Positions 34,683-45,531 of a DNA stretch of 64,000 nucleotides are shown here, piece by piece. The stretch spans positions 13,268,001 through 13,332,000 of the forward strand of contig CM121341.1 in the NCBI GenBank assembly GCA_051530055.1. Reading direction: 5' to 3'. Under the pieces are notes generated by a model. That model saw nothing but the letters and a program-made list of their open reading frames with translations. It was not told the origin of the DNA and searched no databases. Source of the stretch: Neoechinorhynchus agilis. Taxonomy: Eukaryota; Acanthocephala. How positions within the stretch are numbered: the stretch's first letter is position 1; each line of letters starts with the position of its first letter. The position numbers and the translations under genes are program-made.

Positions 34683-35882
34683 ATGCTAAGACTGGCATTT
34701 ACTCACATTTCTCGTATTCTTCGCGTGTCGACAACGCCTCTGAATATGCGATCTTTCAGTCCTATGTCTCCGTCTCGACTCTTCTCGTATCATCATATGC
34801 CGCCAGAACTAGCCGCTGGACCAAAATCAAATCGAATAGTCCGAGCTTTGGCTGCTCTTCGTCCAGCTGAGCCACTAAAGCCGGTAAATATCTATCGACG
34901 AGATCCCGATGAAGATGATGTCGTTATCGAGATCGATTACTGCGGGATTTGCCATAGCGATATCCACAATGCCAGAAATGAATGGAATACTACACAATTT
35001 CCAGTTGTTCCGGGACACGAGATCGTCGGTCGGGTAATCGAACGTGGCAGCAATGTCTCCGATTTCGCAATTGGCGATAAGGTAGCCGTTGGAACCTACG
35101 TCGATACCTGCCGAGAGTGCCGAATGTGCAAAGCAGGGAGCGAGGAATACTGCGATAAACCCGGCGGGCTCATTATGACTTACAACAGTCCATATTGGAA
35201 AGATGCTGAAGTTCCTACCTTGGGCGGATATAGCAGGCAGATAGTCGTGGATAAAAATTACATATTTCATTTACCGGAAAATCTTCCACCTGAACGAGCC
35301 GCTCCTCTGCTTTGTGCCGGAATCACCGTTTTCATGCCTCTGAAGCGTTACAATGTTCGTGAAGGTTCCGAAGTCGCTGTAGCGGGTCTCGGAGGCCTCG
35401 GTCACATGGCGTTAAAACTTTCGGTAGCCATGGGTGCTCGATGTACGGTTTTAAGTCGGACTGATAAGAAAAAGGAGATGGCAACGAAGATGGGCGCTCA
35501 TGATTACGTGATTACTACCGATAAATCAAAACTGTTATCCTACCAAAGAAGATACGATGTTATTATTGATGCCATTAGTGCGTACCATGACGTTAATGAA
35601 CTACTTGGTCTTTTAAATGTAGGCGGAAATTTAGTGTTAGTTGGATTGCCTCCTGAGCAGTTGAAGTTTACGGCTAGATCCGTAATTCGAACTAAGTGTT
35701 CCATAACTGGATCCGCAATTGGGTCTCGCAAAGAAACGAAGGAAATGCTTGAGCTTTGTTCAAAGCATGGAATCACCTGCGAAGTAGAGGTTATAAGACC
35801 CGATCAAGTAAATGAAGCTTATGATCGAGCATTGAAAGGCGATGTTCAATTTAGATTCGTGATGGATATGAGCAAGCTTTGA
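34683..35882 (+). CDS. Zinc alcohol dehydrogenase, CAD/YahK type, copy 2
   Basis: 399 residues, single exon in the window. The N-terminal 40 residues (MLRLAFTHISRILRVSTT..) look like a mitochondrial presequence. Zinc and catalytic residues are intact: C90-H91-S92-D (with proton-relay Ser), H112-E113 in GHE, C211 in LCAGIT; structural zinc C143, C146, C149, C157. Rossmann GLGGLG at 235-240 and LSRTDKKK at 257-264 predict NADP. Parts are nearly identical in DNA to copy 1, 11 kb away on the same strand, while other parts have diverged. The family is common in bacteria, fungi and plants. An acceptor-like TTGCAG lies 11 nt before the ATG and AATAAA lies about 35 bp after the stop. The gene looks like the functional member of the pair. 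Confidence 0.92.
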   Translation: MLRLAFTHISRILRVSTTPLNMRSFSPMSPSRLFSYHHMPPELAAGPKSNRIVRALAALRPAEPLKPVNIYRRDPDEDDVVIEIDYCGICHSDIHNARNEWNTTQFPVVPGHEIVGRVIERGSNVSDFAIGDKVAVGTYVDTCRECRMCKAGSEEYCDKPGGLIMTYNSPYWKDAEVPTLGGYSRQIVVDKNYIFHLPENLPPERAAPLLCAGITVFMPLKRYNVREGSEVAVAGLGGLGHMALKLSVAMGARCTVLSRTDKKKEMATKMGAHDYVITTDKSKLLSYQRRYDVIIDAISAYHDVNELLGLLNVGGNLVLVGLPPEQLKFTARSVIRTKCSITGSAIGSRKETKEMLELCSKHGITCEVEVIRPDQVNEAYDRALKGDVQFRFVMDMSKL

Positions 35883-36560
35883 TGTCTTCATGCTTGGCAG
35901 AAAATTATCACTTCTAAATAAATCATCAATTAGCATTTTTTTAGTGATGGGATCCAGGATTTTCTTAAAAAGCGAGAATGTTTGAGATTCAATTCGCTAA
36001 TATACTCTTCGCTGAGCTTTATGATCAACGCCCCGGATAAATAGTAAGGAAGTAATAGGAATTTATTAGTTGCGCAAGCAAAATATCAAAAACGTAATCT
36101 TTGATACGAAGAACCGTGATTATCGTTGTTGAGTGAAGAATTTATTTTTTTTCGAAGTTTGATTTGAGAACTTTATATAGTAAATTTTAAGCGCAGTGAA
36201 TACTACTTGAGTTGTAGACTTTAGCTCACGAACATCTCCAAACACCAGTCCGCAATTTAGGATTAATTCTGGCTACAGCAGCGGAGCAAAAGTGATTTCT
36301 AAAATATAGATAGTTACAGATTTCAACTTTGTTCCCCTTTGACCGGAGACTTTATGGGCCCTAGGAGAATCGGCGCTGAAAACGATGGACGAGAGATGGA
36401 CTCTAACGCATGAGCTTTTGTTTGCCAGACTATTAACACCGTAATCCAGCGAGCAAGTACCGCCAGCGTAAAGGGATGGCAGCGTTATGTTTATGTGAAA
36501 AATATACAAAAAATTAACTAAGGCGACATTTTTGTCTAATTTGAACAAATTCATTTTACG
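35883..36560. other. Intergenic, no gene seen
   Basis: AT-rich spacer between dehydrogenase copy 2 and a PLE insertion. A minus-strand open frame at 36,273-36,554 has a hydrophobic start but no recognised domain or splice signals. Confidence 0.45.
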
Positions 36561-37787
36561 AATATTACATTAATATTTGTTGATAGGAGAGATAAATGAA
36601 ATTAATATTTTATTGGATATTTCGATCCACTATCTCGGGCAGCCCGTTAGCTCCTGTGCTTGCTGAGCTGCATATACGGCACTGGGAGGACGAACATTTG
36701 TCGTCGATACAGGGTGTGAATATCTGATTCAGATATGTGGACGACACGTTCTTGTTGATTAACCCTTCAGAGACTAATATGGATCGCCTTAAACATGAAC
36801 TGAATGGAAGGGACGACAATATTCAGTGGACGATCGAGGAGGAGGACCATGGTAAGTTTCCGTTCCTGGATGTGTGGATATACCGATTAGCCAGTGGAAA
36901 CTACACGACCAGCGTGTACCGAAAGAGAGGTATACCAGTGGGCCTTGTGCCATGGACATCTGCCCAACCTCGCAAATACAAAATTTCGAGGATTAGGTCA
37001 CTCATCCATCGTGCTCTTACACATTGTAGCAACGCTAAGTTGTGTAACGAGGAGATTGATTACCTGAAGTGCATATCAGGTCGATATGGTTATCCTCTCC
37101 ATCTTGTCGAACGGTGCATTCGGAATGTGCGTCACACCTTCAATGGGGAGACAAAGTCTAAAAAGGAAGAGATCTATGTTGAACTGCCATTCCCTGATGA
37201 TCATTCTTATCTTGCTATGGAGCGCATCATAAAATCAGGATGTGAGGCCAAGATAGTAAATGTATACACAAAGAGGGGACGCACTCTACACGGATTGATA
37301 TGTCCTAAGAATGGCCAACAGTCATCTGGTGCGGTCTACAAAATTCCGTGTTCCGGTTGCGAACAGGTCTATGTGGGGCAGACCAACAATTTCACCCGAC
37401 GGATGAAGGAGCACGAATCATCAGTTGTTCGCAACACGGATATTAGTTCCGCAGTGGTGGCCCGTGCAAAAAACACAGGGCACACTGTTGATTTTAGTGC
37501 CGCTACAACACTAGTTTGCAATGGTCGGCGTTTCGAACGTATTATCATCGAATCCTTATATATAAATAGGTTCTAAACGTTCGAGGGCAATAAACCTGAT
37601 TTCAAATTAAGGATGCGACTCCCACCGGATGTTATGTGACGCGTGAATTGAGAATCCCTGTGTATGTGTTTTAGATTGCTGAAGAAGATCCGAGATAGTG
37701 GATCGAAATATCCAATAAAATCTTAATTTCATTTATTTTCTCCTATCAACAAATAACAATGAATTATCTTTTCAATATTACATTAAT
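36561..37787 (+). mobile_element. Penelope-like element, 5'-truncated, with terminal inverted repeats and target duplication
   Basis: The coding part (about 36,639-37,576) starts inside the reverse transcriptase with SPLAPVLAEL, RYVDDTFLL and FPFLDVWIYRL, all PLE signatures, and ends in a GIY-YIG domain: AVYKIPCSGCEQVYVGQTNN, TRRMKEH, with a late Glu in IIIESLYINRF. The left end (36,575-36,638) is an inverted copy of the 3' terminal repeat (37,690-37,754), nearly identical over 64 bp. A direct repeat AATATTACATTAAT (36,561-36,574 and 37,774-37,787) marks the target-site duplication. The 3' repeat contains CTGAAGAAGATCC..GGATCGAAATATCC (37,679-37,713). The N-terminal half of the element is missing, and the remaining reading frame is interrupted near its start. 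Confidence 0.88.
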
Positions 37788-38288
37788 TTTATACCTGCTT
37801 AAAAGTGTAGTATCTCAAACCTTAAAAGCTTTCCCTGAATTTAGAAGCATTTCGCCTTTTCGCATAGACACGATGTACTTTTTCGTATGAGATCTCCAAA
37901 TTTGTACCACCGTGGAAGCGCTCGCACTGAAATTCTGCACGACCATCCGTGGATAATGAAAAAGGGCACCATCGCAATTTTAATGGTATTGCATTCCTTC
38001 GAATATGGTTCGCTTAGTTCGAAACTTCATCTACAAATGTTGCATAGGTTAGTGGATATTACTGCACTTACGTCTATGTCGCTTTTCTAACAATAGATCG
38101 CAATTTTGAGAAAAATAACATTATGTGGATGTGATATATAATGCTAGATTTAGTCAATCATGTTGTGAACTGCAGGATTACTCAATCTGTATAAAAAATC
38201 TCAATTTGGTAGGCATCACATTGCCGACAGTTAATTATGAAGATCTTTATAATAATATAATAATAACACGTTTATTCTTTTTCCCCCT
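37788..38288. other. Intergenic, no gene seen
   Basis: AT-rich spacer between the PLE and the 338-bp array. A 67-codon frame at 37,887-38,090 has no recognisable feature. Confidence 0.45.
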
Positions 38289-40396
38289 TTAATTTTGTTT
38301 GACAATCGGCGCACTGATTTATTCGTCTTTTGTTTTTCCAAGTTATCGCCGCTTAACGGCCTCTTCAGGGATCTACAAATTTTGAAGTGGAGAAGTGAGA
38401 ATCATAGCAGTGACATAGCGGATAACTCGTCCCGTATAAATGCTGGAATTACCTTGTTCTTAAGACATCTCTTAAGGAATGGGATTCGCTGCTCTCGACT
38501 CTTCAAACTTTCCAACATCGCCATGTAGTTTATTACAGCGGTGAGTATCGGTTTGTCCAAACGATTGTTGACAATCCTATGGATCACCGCGTGATTATTC
38601 AGGCGCATTGTTTAATCTTTTAATCCACTTTAATTTTGTTTGACAATCGGCGAACTGATTTATCAGTCTTTTGTTTTCCCAAGCTTTCGCCGTTTAACGG
38701 CCTCTTCAGGGATCTACAATGGTGAAGTAGAGAAGTGAGAATCATAACAGTGACATAGCGGATAACTCGTCCCGTATAAATGCTGGAACTACCTTGTTCT
38801 TAAGACATCTCTTAAGGAATGGGATTCGCTGCTCTCGACTCTTCAAACTTTCCAGCATCGCCATGTAGTTTATTACAGCGGTGAGTATCGGTTTGTCCAA
38901 CCGCGTGTTGATAATCCTATGGATCTCCGCTTGATTATCCAGACGCATTGTTTAATCTTTTCCCCTTTAATTTTGTTTCACAATCGGCGCACTGATTAAT
39001 TAGTCTTTTGTTTTTAAAAGCTTTTGCCGTTCAACGGATTCTTCAGCGATCTACAATGGTGAATTGGAGAAGTGAGAATCATAACAGTGACATAGCGGAT
39101 CGCCCGTCCCGTATAAATGCTGGAATTACCTTGTTCTTAAGACATCTCTTAAGGAATAGGATTCGCTGCTCTCGACTCTTCAACCTTTCGAACATCGCCA
39201 TGTAGTTTATTACAGCGGTGAGTATCGGTTTGTCCAAACGATTGTTGACAATCCTATGGATCACCGCGTGATTATTCAGGCGCATTGTTTAATCTTTTAA
39301 TCCACTTTAATTTTGTTTGACAATCGGCGAACTGATTTATCAGTCTTTTGTTTTTCCAAGCTTTCGACGTTTAACGGCCTCTTCAGGGATCTACAAATTT
39401 TGAAGTGAAGTGAGAATCATAGCAGTGACATAGCGGATAACTCGTCCCGTATAAATGCTGGAATTACCTTGTTCTTAAGACATCTCTTAAGGAATGGGAT
39501 TCGCTGCTCTCGACGCTTCAAACTTTCCAACATCGCCATGTAGTTTATTACAGCGGTGAGTATCGGTTTGTCTAACCACATGTTGATAATCCAATGGATC
39601 ACCGCTTGATTATTCAGGCGCATTGTTTAATCTTTTTTCCCCTTTAATTTTGTTTGACAATCGGTGAACTGATTTATCAGTCTTTTGTTTTTCCAAGCGT
39701 TCGCCGTTTAACGGCCTCTTCAGGGATCTACAATGGCGAAGTGGAGAAGTGAGAATTATAACAGTGACATAGCCGATAGCTCGTCCCGTATAAATGCTGG
39801 AATAACCTTGATCTTAAGACATCTCTTAAGGAATAGGATTCGCTGCTCTCGACTCTTCAAACTTTCCAACATCGCTATGTAGTTTATTACAGCGGTGAGT
39901 ATCGGTTTGTCCAATCACATGTTAATAATCCAATGGATTACCGGTTGATTATTCAGGCGCATTGTTTAATCTTTGCCCCCTTAAATTTTGTTTGACAATT
40001 TGCGCACTTATTTATTAGTCTTTTGTTTTTCAAAGCTTTCGCCGTTTAACGGCGTCTTCAGGGATCTACAATGGTGAAGTGGAGAAGTGAGAATCATAAC
40101 AGTGACATAGCGGATAGCTCGTCCCGTATAAATGCTGGAACTACCTTGTTCTTAAGACATCTCTTAAGGAATAGGATTCGCTGCTCTCGACTCTTCAACC
40201 TTTCCAATATCGCCATCTAGTTTATTACAGCGGTGAGTATCAGTTTGTCTAACCACATGTTGATAACACTATGGATCACCGCTTGATTATTCAGGCGCAT
40301 TGTTTAATCTTTTTTTTCTCCTTTAATTTTGTTTGACAATTTGCGCACTGATTTATTAGTCTTTTGTTTTTTCCAAGCTTTCGCCGTTTAACGGCC
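38289..40396 (-). repeat. 338-bp tandem array, left arm (minus orientation), about six units
   Basis: Frame starts on the minus strand recur at 38,608, 38,948, 39,285 and 39,623, spacings 337-340. Each unit reads, in coding orientation: ATTAAACAATGCGCCTGAAT, a 68-codon frame (LDKPILTAVINYMAMLESL .. FLKRCLKNKVIPAFI), GATCCCTGAAGAGGCCG-TTAAA-CGGCGAAAGCTT, then AAACAAAAGACT and a linker. The CTGAAGA-hairpin-GAAA core resembles the hammerhead core seen in other PLE termini here. The peptide resembles the N-terminal region of PLE proteins (by recall, unverified). The array is truncated inside the hairpin at its right end, where orientation flips. Confidence 0.9.
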
Positions 40397-43031
40397 GAAG
40401 AGTCGAGAGCAGCGAATCCTATTCCTTAAGAGATGTCTTAAGAACTAGGTAGTTCCAGCATTTATACGGGACGAGCTATCCGCTATGTCACTGTTATGAT
40501 TCTCACTTCTCCAATTCACCATTGTAGATCCCTGAAGACGCCGTTAAACGGCGAAAGCTTTGAAAAACAAAAGACTAATAAATAAGTGCGCAAATTGTCA
40601 AACAAAATTTAAGGGGGCAAAGATTAAACAATGCGCCTGAATAATCAACCGGTGATCCATTGGATTATTAACATGTGATTGGACAAACCGATACTAACCG
40701 CTGTAATAAACTACATAGCGATGTTGGAAAGTTTGAAGAGTCGAGAGCAGCGAATCCCATTCCTTAAGAGATGTCTTAAGAACAAGGTAATTCCAGCATT
40801 TATACGGGACGAGCTATCCGCTATGTTACTGTTATGATTCTCACTTCACCATTGTAGATCCCTGAAGACGCCGTTAAACGGCGAAAGTTTTGAAAAACAA
40901 AAGACTTATAAATAAGTGCGCAAATTGTCAAACAAAATTTAAGGGGGCAAAGATTAAACAATGCGCGATAATCAACCGGTGATCCATTGGATTATTAACA
41001 TGTGGTTGGACAAACCGATACTCACCGCTGTAATAAACTACATAGCGATGTTGGAAAGTTTGAAGAGTCGAGAGCAGCGAATCCTATTCCTTAAGAGATG
41101 TCTTAAGAATAAGGTAATTCCAGCATTTATACGGGACGAGCTATCCGCAATGTCACTGTTATGATTGTCACTTCTCCACTTCACCATTGTAGATCCCTGA
41201 AGAGGCCGTTAAACGGCGAAAGCTTGGAAAAACAAAAGACTTATAAATAAGTGCGCAAATTGTCAAACAAAATTTAAGGGGACAAAGATTAAACAATGCG
41301 CCTGAATAATCAACCGGTGATCCATTGGATTATTAACATGTGGTTGGACAAACCGATACTCACCGCTGTAATAAACTACATAGCGATGTTGGAAAGTTTG
41401 AAGAGTCGAGAGCAGCGAATCCTATTCCTTAAGAGATGTCTTAAGAATAAGGTAATTCCAGCATTTATACGGGACGAGCTATCCGCAATGTCACTGTTAT
41501 GATTGTCACTTCTCCACTTCACCATTGTAGATCCCTGAAGAGGCCGTTAAACGGCGAAAGCTTGGAAAAACAAAAGACTGACAAATCACTTCACCGATTG
41601 TCAAACAAAATTAAAGGGGAAAAAAGATTAAACAATGCGCCTGAATAGTCAAGCGGTGATCCATTGGATTGTCAACAATCGTTTGGACAAACCGATACTC
41701 ACCGCTGTAATAAACTACATGGCGATGTTCGAAAGGTTGAAGAGTCGAGAGCAGCGAATCCTATTCCTTAAGAGATGTCTTAAGAACAAGGTAATTCCAG
41801 CATTTATACGGGCGGGCGATCCGCTATGTATCTGTTATGATTCTCACTTCTCCAATTCACCATTGTAGATCGCTGAAGAATCCGTTGAACGGCAAAAGCT
41901 TGGAAAAACAAAAGACTAATTAATCAGTGCGCCGATTGTCAAACAAAATTAAAGGGGGAAAAAGATTAAACAATGCGTCTGGATAATCAAGCGGAGATCC
42001 ATAGGATTATCAACACGCGGTTGGACAAACCGATACTCACCGCGGTAATAAACTACATGGCGATGTTGGAAAGTTTGAAGAGTCGAGAGCGACGAATCCC
42101 ATTCCTTAAGAGATGTCTTAAGAACAAGGTAGTTCCAGCATTTATACGGGACGAGTTATCCGCTATGTCACTGTTATGATTTTCACTTCTCTACTTCACC
42201 ATTGTAGATCCCTGAAGAGGCCGTTAAACGGCGAAAGCTTGGAAAAACAAAACTGATAAATCAGTTCGCCGATTGTCAAACAAAATTAAAGTGGATTAAA
42301 AGATTAAACAATGCGCCTGAATAATCAAGCGGAGATCCATAGGATTATCAACACGCGGTTGGACAAACCGATACTCACCGCTGTAATAAACTACATGGCG
42401 ATGTTGGAAAGTTTGAAGAGTCGAGAGCAGCGAATCCCATTCCTTAAGAGATGTCTTAAGAACAAGGTAATTCCAGCATTTATACGGGACGAGTTATCCG
42501 CTATGTCACTGCTATGATTCTCACTTCTCCACTTCAAAATTTGTAGATCCCTGAAGAGGCCGTTGAACGGCAAAAGCTTTTAAAAACAAAAGACTAATTA
42601 ATCAGTGCGCCGATTGTGAAACAAAATTAAAGGGGGGAAAAGATTAAACAATTCGTCTGGATAATCAAGCGGAGATCCATAGGATTATCAACACGCGGTT
42701 GGACAAACCGATACTCACCGCTGTAATAAACTACATGGCGATGCTGGAAAGTTTGAAGAGTCGAGAGCAGCGAATCCCATTCCTTAAGAGATGTCTTAAG
42801 AACAAGGTAGTTCCAGCATTTATACGGGACGAGTTATCCGCTATGTCACTGTTATGATTCTCACTTCTCTACTTCATCATTGTAGATCCCTGAAGAGGCC
42901 GTTAAACGGCGAAAGCTTGGGAAAACAAAAGACTGATAAATCAGTTCGCCGATTGTCAAACAAAATTAAAGTGGATTAAAAGATTAAACAATGCGCCTGA
43001 ATAATCACGCGGTGATCCATAGGATTGTCAA
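40397..43031 (+). repeat. 338-bp tandem array, right arm (plus orientation), about eight units
   Basis: Same unit as the left arm but inverted. It begins mid-frame (GAAGAGTCGAGAGCAG) at 40,397; frame starts follow at 40,961, 41,296, 41,635, 41,973 and 42,311 (spacing 335-339), plus units near 40,631 and 42,650. It ends abruptly inside a frame at 43,031. Variant units occur in mirror order in the two arms: the WIINMWLDK variant lies near the centre on both sides, then the MFERL variant, then RIINTRLDK, then NNHAVIHRIVN at both outer ends. So the arms are an inverted duplication with no spacer, apart from one extra unit on the right. Confidence 0.9.
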
Positions 43032-43923
43032 CGGTCCTTATCCGTTAATATGGGTATATGCAGTCGAGGGATGTCCGTTCGGGAGGTAATATCTGTTCGG
43101 AGGGATGTCTATTCGGGTAGGAACTATCCAGTCGGGGATGGTTCGTTCGGGTAAGAATGTGTCCGTTCTTTTGAGAATATTTTGTTTGGTTTGAAGGTCC
43201 GTTCTCGAGGGAATTGGCGGATATTGTTTGCGGGAGAACTTGTAAGGTTGGTCTTTCCTCAGAATCATTTCAACTTCTGATATCCGAGAAGATTGGGCAA
43301 CATGGAGAAAGGAGCGCAGATATAAGGAGGCGCGAGGTATAGGAGGGCGAAACGGATTAGGATTACGAGTGCTGCGTTCATGAGAAAAGGTGGTGATGTG
43401 TGATAGAAAATGGTGGTGGTAGGGTTTATATGCGTTTTGATTGTTTTATGGAACTATGATGAGTTTCTAATTCGGGCAAATCATTGAGATAGGAGCCCTA
43501 TTTTTCGAATGTTATAAGTAAAGAAAATTCACAGATCTCGAAATTCTTTGAGAAGTTTTGATGGTTAAATCATTGACTCTATGCAATCAAGGCACAAACC
43601 GAGGTCGTTATATGTTTCTTATCCCAGTGCATTTCTTTGGTACAATCGTTGTTTAAGTTTTAGTTTTCGCTGTATTATTAATGATTTAAAAGGCTGATCG
43701 TCCAATTTGTTCACCCTTTATCCTTGGGCGTACACGCGTCGTGCGCTTTCCCTGTATACTTCACATTTCGTTTTTAGATTTAAACTTAAGGAATGCCTTT
43801 GAAAAATAGATCCTTTAAGCTGTAACACAGCCAAAAATTGCATTTTTTCCTTCTTTAGAATGTCCTCTTGTGCTACGGCCACAGGACCTATCATAATAGT
43901 CAATATTTTTATAAAATCTAAAT
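43032..43923. other. Intergenic; G-rich degenerate minisatellite then AT-rich spacer
   Basis: 43,040-43,190 has an irregular repetition of GTCCGTTCGGG-like words (TCGAGGGATGTCCGTTCGGG, TGTTCGGAGGGATGTC, GTTCGGGTAAGAATGT). The composition (G and T rich) differs sharply from both neighbours. No gene recognised. Confidence 0.5.
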
Positions 43924-45531
43924 TCATACGATATAGTGATCAAAGAACATTTTGCCTTGTCTTCGGTGAGTAAAGTCGTATGCGCCACGTCTACGCCAAC
44001 AACAAAGTACTTGAGTTGATTTGATAAGTGGATATAAAACAATCGGTGCAGATACCATTGTGCTCCAAATCCATCCGACAATCCTAGCATTCCGGCCAAA
44101 CCCGGAATCAGTTTCAAATATCTCTTCAAGTGAAAAAACGTGTAAAATCAAACATGCCATTGGTACAACAATCTTTAGTACGGGTCGTATGAATTCGATG
44201 AAATTTGAGTTAATTTCTTCATAAAATGCGGTTTGTAGCTGAATTAAGAAAACTCGAAAGTCGTAGATGGCAAAGATGCCGGCGATTTCCAAAATTGCAA
44301 CAATGAACAGTGCTGGCATTACAGTAAATGTATCGAAGAAGGAAATAAGGAAGTTTCCTTTGGTTTCCAGGACGGTTGGAATCGATATTAGACAAGAAAT
44401 GGTGACAATCAAAAATCTATTGAGCTTTTCGTTCTTCATTGACCATTTGAATTGACCAACAAGAGCCGCGTGGATTGTCTCGACGAGAGCCATAGTTGTG
44501 TTTAAGGCCATTAAGAAGAGACTTCCAAAAAACGCAAATGAATGAAGATGCGGTAATTTGGATTGGTGGACGTGGATTAGATATTCCGAGAAAATCATTG
44601 AGTAATGCGCAATATTGGTGTGATTATTTGACCAAACGGCTTCAATAGAGTATCCAATCCCTGAAAATACCGTTAACGCTGAAATAAAACCCATCGTAAT
44701 GGATCCGGCGGATAAAAAGATCACGAGCTTAATAACGTCTTTCAATTTTAGTGTTTCTGTATTGCTATAAGAGGAGTACGTGCTTAGAACACCTAGACCG
44801 ATACCAAGAATCCGGAATGAATAAAATCCCGCATCTTCCCATGTACTGAAATATCCAAGAACGGATATATCCGGCCTTATAACCATTTTCATGCCTTCCC
44901 TGCAGTTCTCATTAAACAACGACACAATTAAAATTAATAAAAAAATAAAGACTGGAGTAACTGCTGTAACGTAAGATACTCTTCCAATGCTTCTCGGACC
45001 GTGATATACGAGTAGATAAGTGAGAATACTTATAAGAACTAAGAGTGGTACCAGTTCAGTTTGAAGTCCGAATACTTGTTGTTTTTCGTTTGAAAGTGTT
45101 GTGTTGAGAAGAACTTGATTTGAGTTCCACTGAGTACTGATTGATTCGAGGCATAGACGAAGTATATGGGTTGAAAGCCCGTTGTTGATAAAAAGAGCGT
45201 TTAGACAAATTACGAGAACCGTAATACCTAAACCTTTAAGTGGACGGAATATCGATCCAAATGCCATTATGACACCGTCGGAAAATACGTGTCCCATAAA
45301 TAGCTCGAATCCAGCCAATGGGATTCCTAACAGGACAAAGGACACAATAAGTGGTACAATAAATACAAGACCACCGTTTCTGTACATTAACAACGGAAAT
45401 TGTAAAACACTTGCAAGACTGCAAATGAATCCCATGAGTGTAATGAAATATGAATATTTATTTGGGAATCGCTCTTTTTGTTTCATTGGTATTGGTGGAA
45501 TGGGTACGCTGATCATTATTCTAAAAGACAT
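43924..45531 (-). CDS. SLC6-family (sodium:neurotransmitter symporter) divergent transporter
   Basis: 535 residues, about 12 hydrophobic segments, no intron. Family marks: YRNGGLVFIVPLIVSFVLLGIPLAGFE around residues 50-75 (compare YKNGGGAFLIPY...GIPLFFLE) and TM8 FLMALNTTMALVETIHAAL. The TM1 gate motif WRFP is replaced by LQFP (43-46), so the conserved Arg is lost, and the extracellular loop between TM3 and TM4 is short. The canonical ion/substrate-site residues therefore look degenerate, and substrate cannot be predicted; it may be an orphan or non-transporting member. The start codon overlaps TCTTTTAG, an acceptor-like site, so translation could instead start at the ATG five codons on (MISVP). 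Both spacers flanking it are gene-free. Confidence 0.8.
   Translation of the reverse strand: MSFRIMISVPIPPIPMKQKERFPNKYSYFITLMGFICSLASVLQFPLLMYRNGGLVFIVPLIVSFVLLGIPLAGFELFMGHVFSDGVIMAFGSIFRPLKGLGITVLVICLNALFINNGLSTHILRLCLESISTQWNSNQVLLNTTLSNEKQQVFGLQTELVPLLVLISILTYLLVYHGPRSIGRVSYVTAVTPVFIFLLILIVSLFNENCREGMKMVIRPDISVLGYFSTWEDAGFYSFRILGIGLGVLSTYSSYSNTETLKLKDVIKLVIFLSAGSITMGFISALTVFSGIGYSIEAVWSNNHTNIAHYSMIFSEYLIHVHQSKLPHLHSFAFFGSLFLMALNTTMALVETIHAALVGQFKWSMKNEKLNRFLIVTISCLISIPTVLETKGNFLISFFDTFTVMPALFIVAILEIAGIFAIYDFRVFLIQLQTAFYEEINSNFIEFIRPVLKIVVPMACLILHVFSLEEIFETDSGFGRNARIVGWIWSTMVSAPIVLYPLIKSTQVLCCWRRRGAYDFTHRRQGKMFFDHYIV

Noticed and set aside
38289-43031. CRISPR array or minisatellite gene
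   Set aside because: Units are 338 bp with no short repeat/unique spacer pattern, and the organism is eukaryotic.
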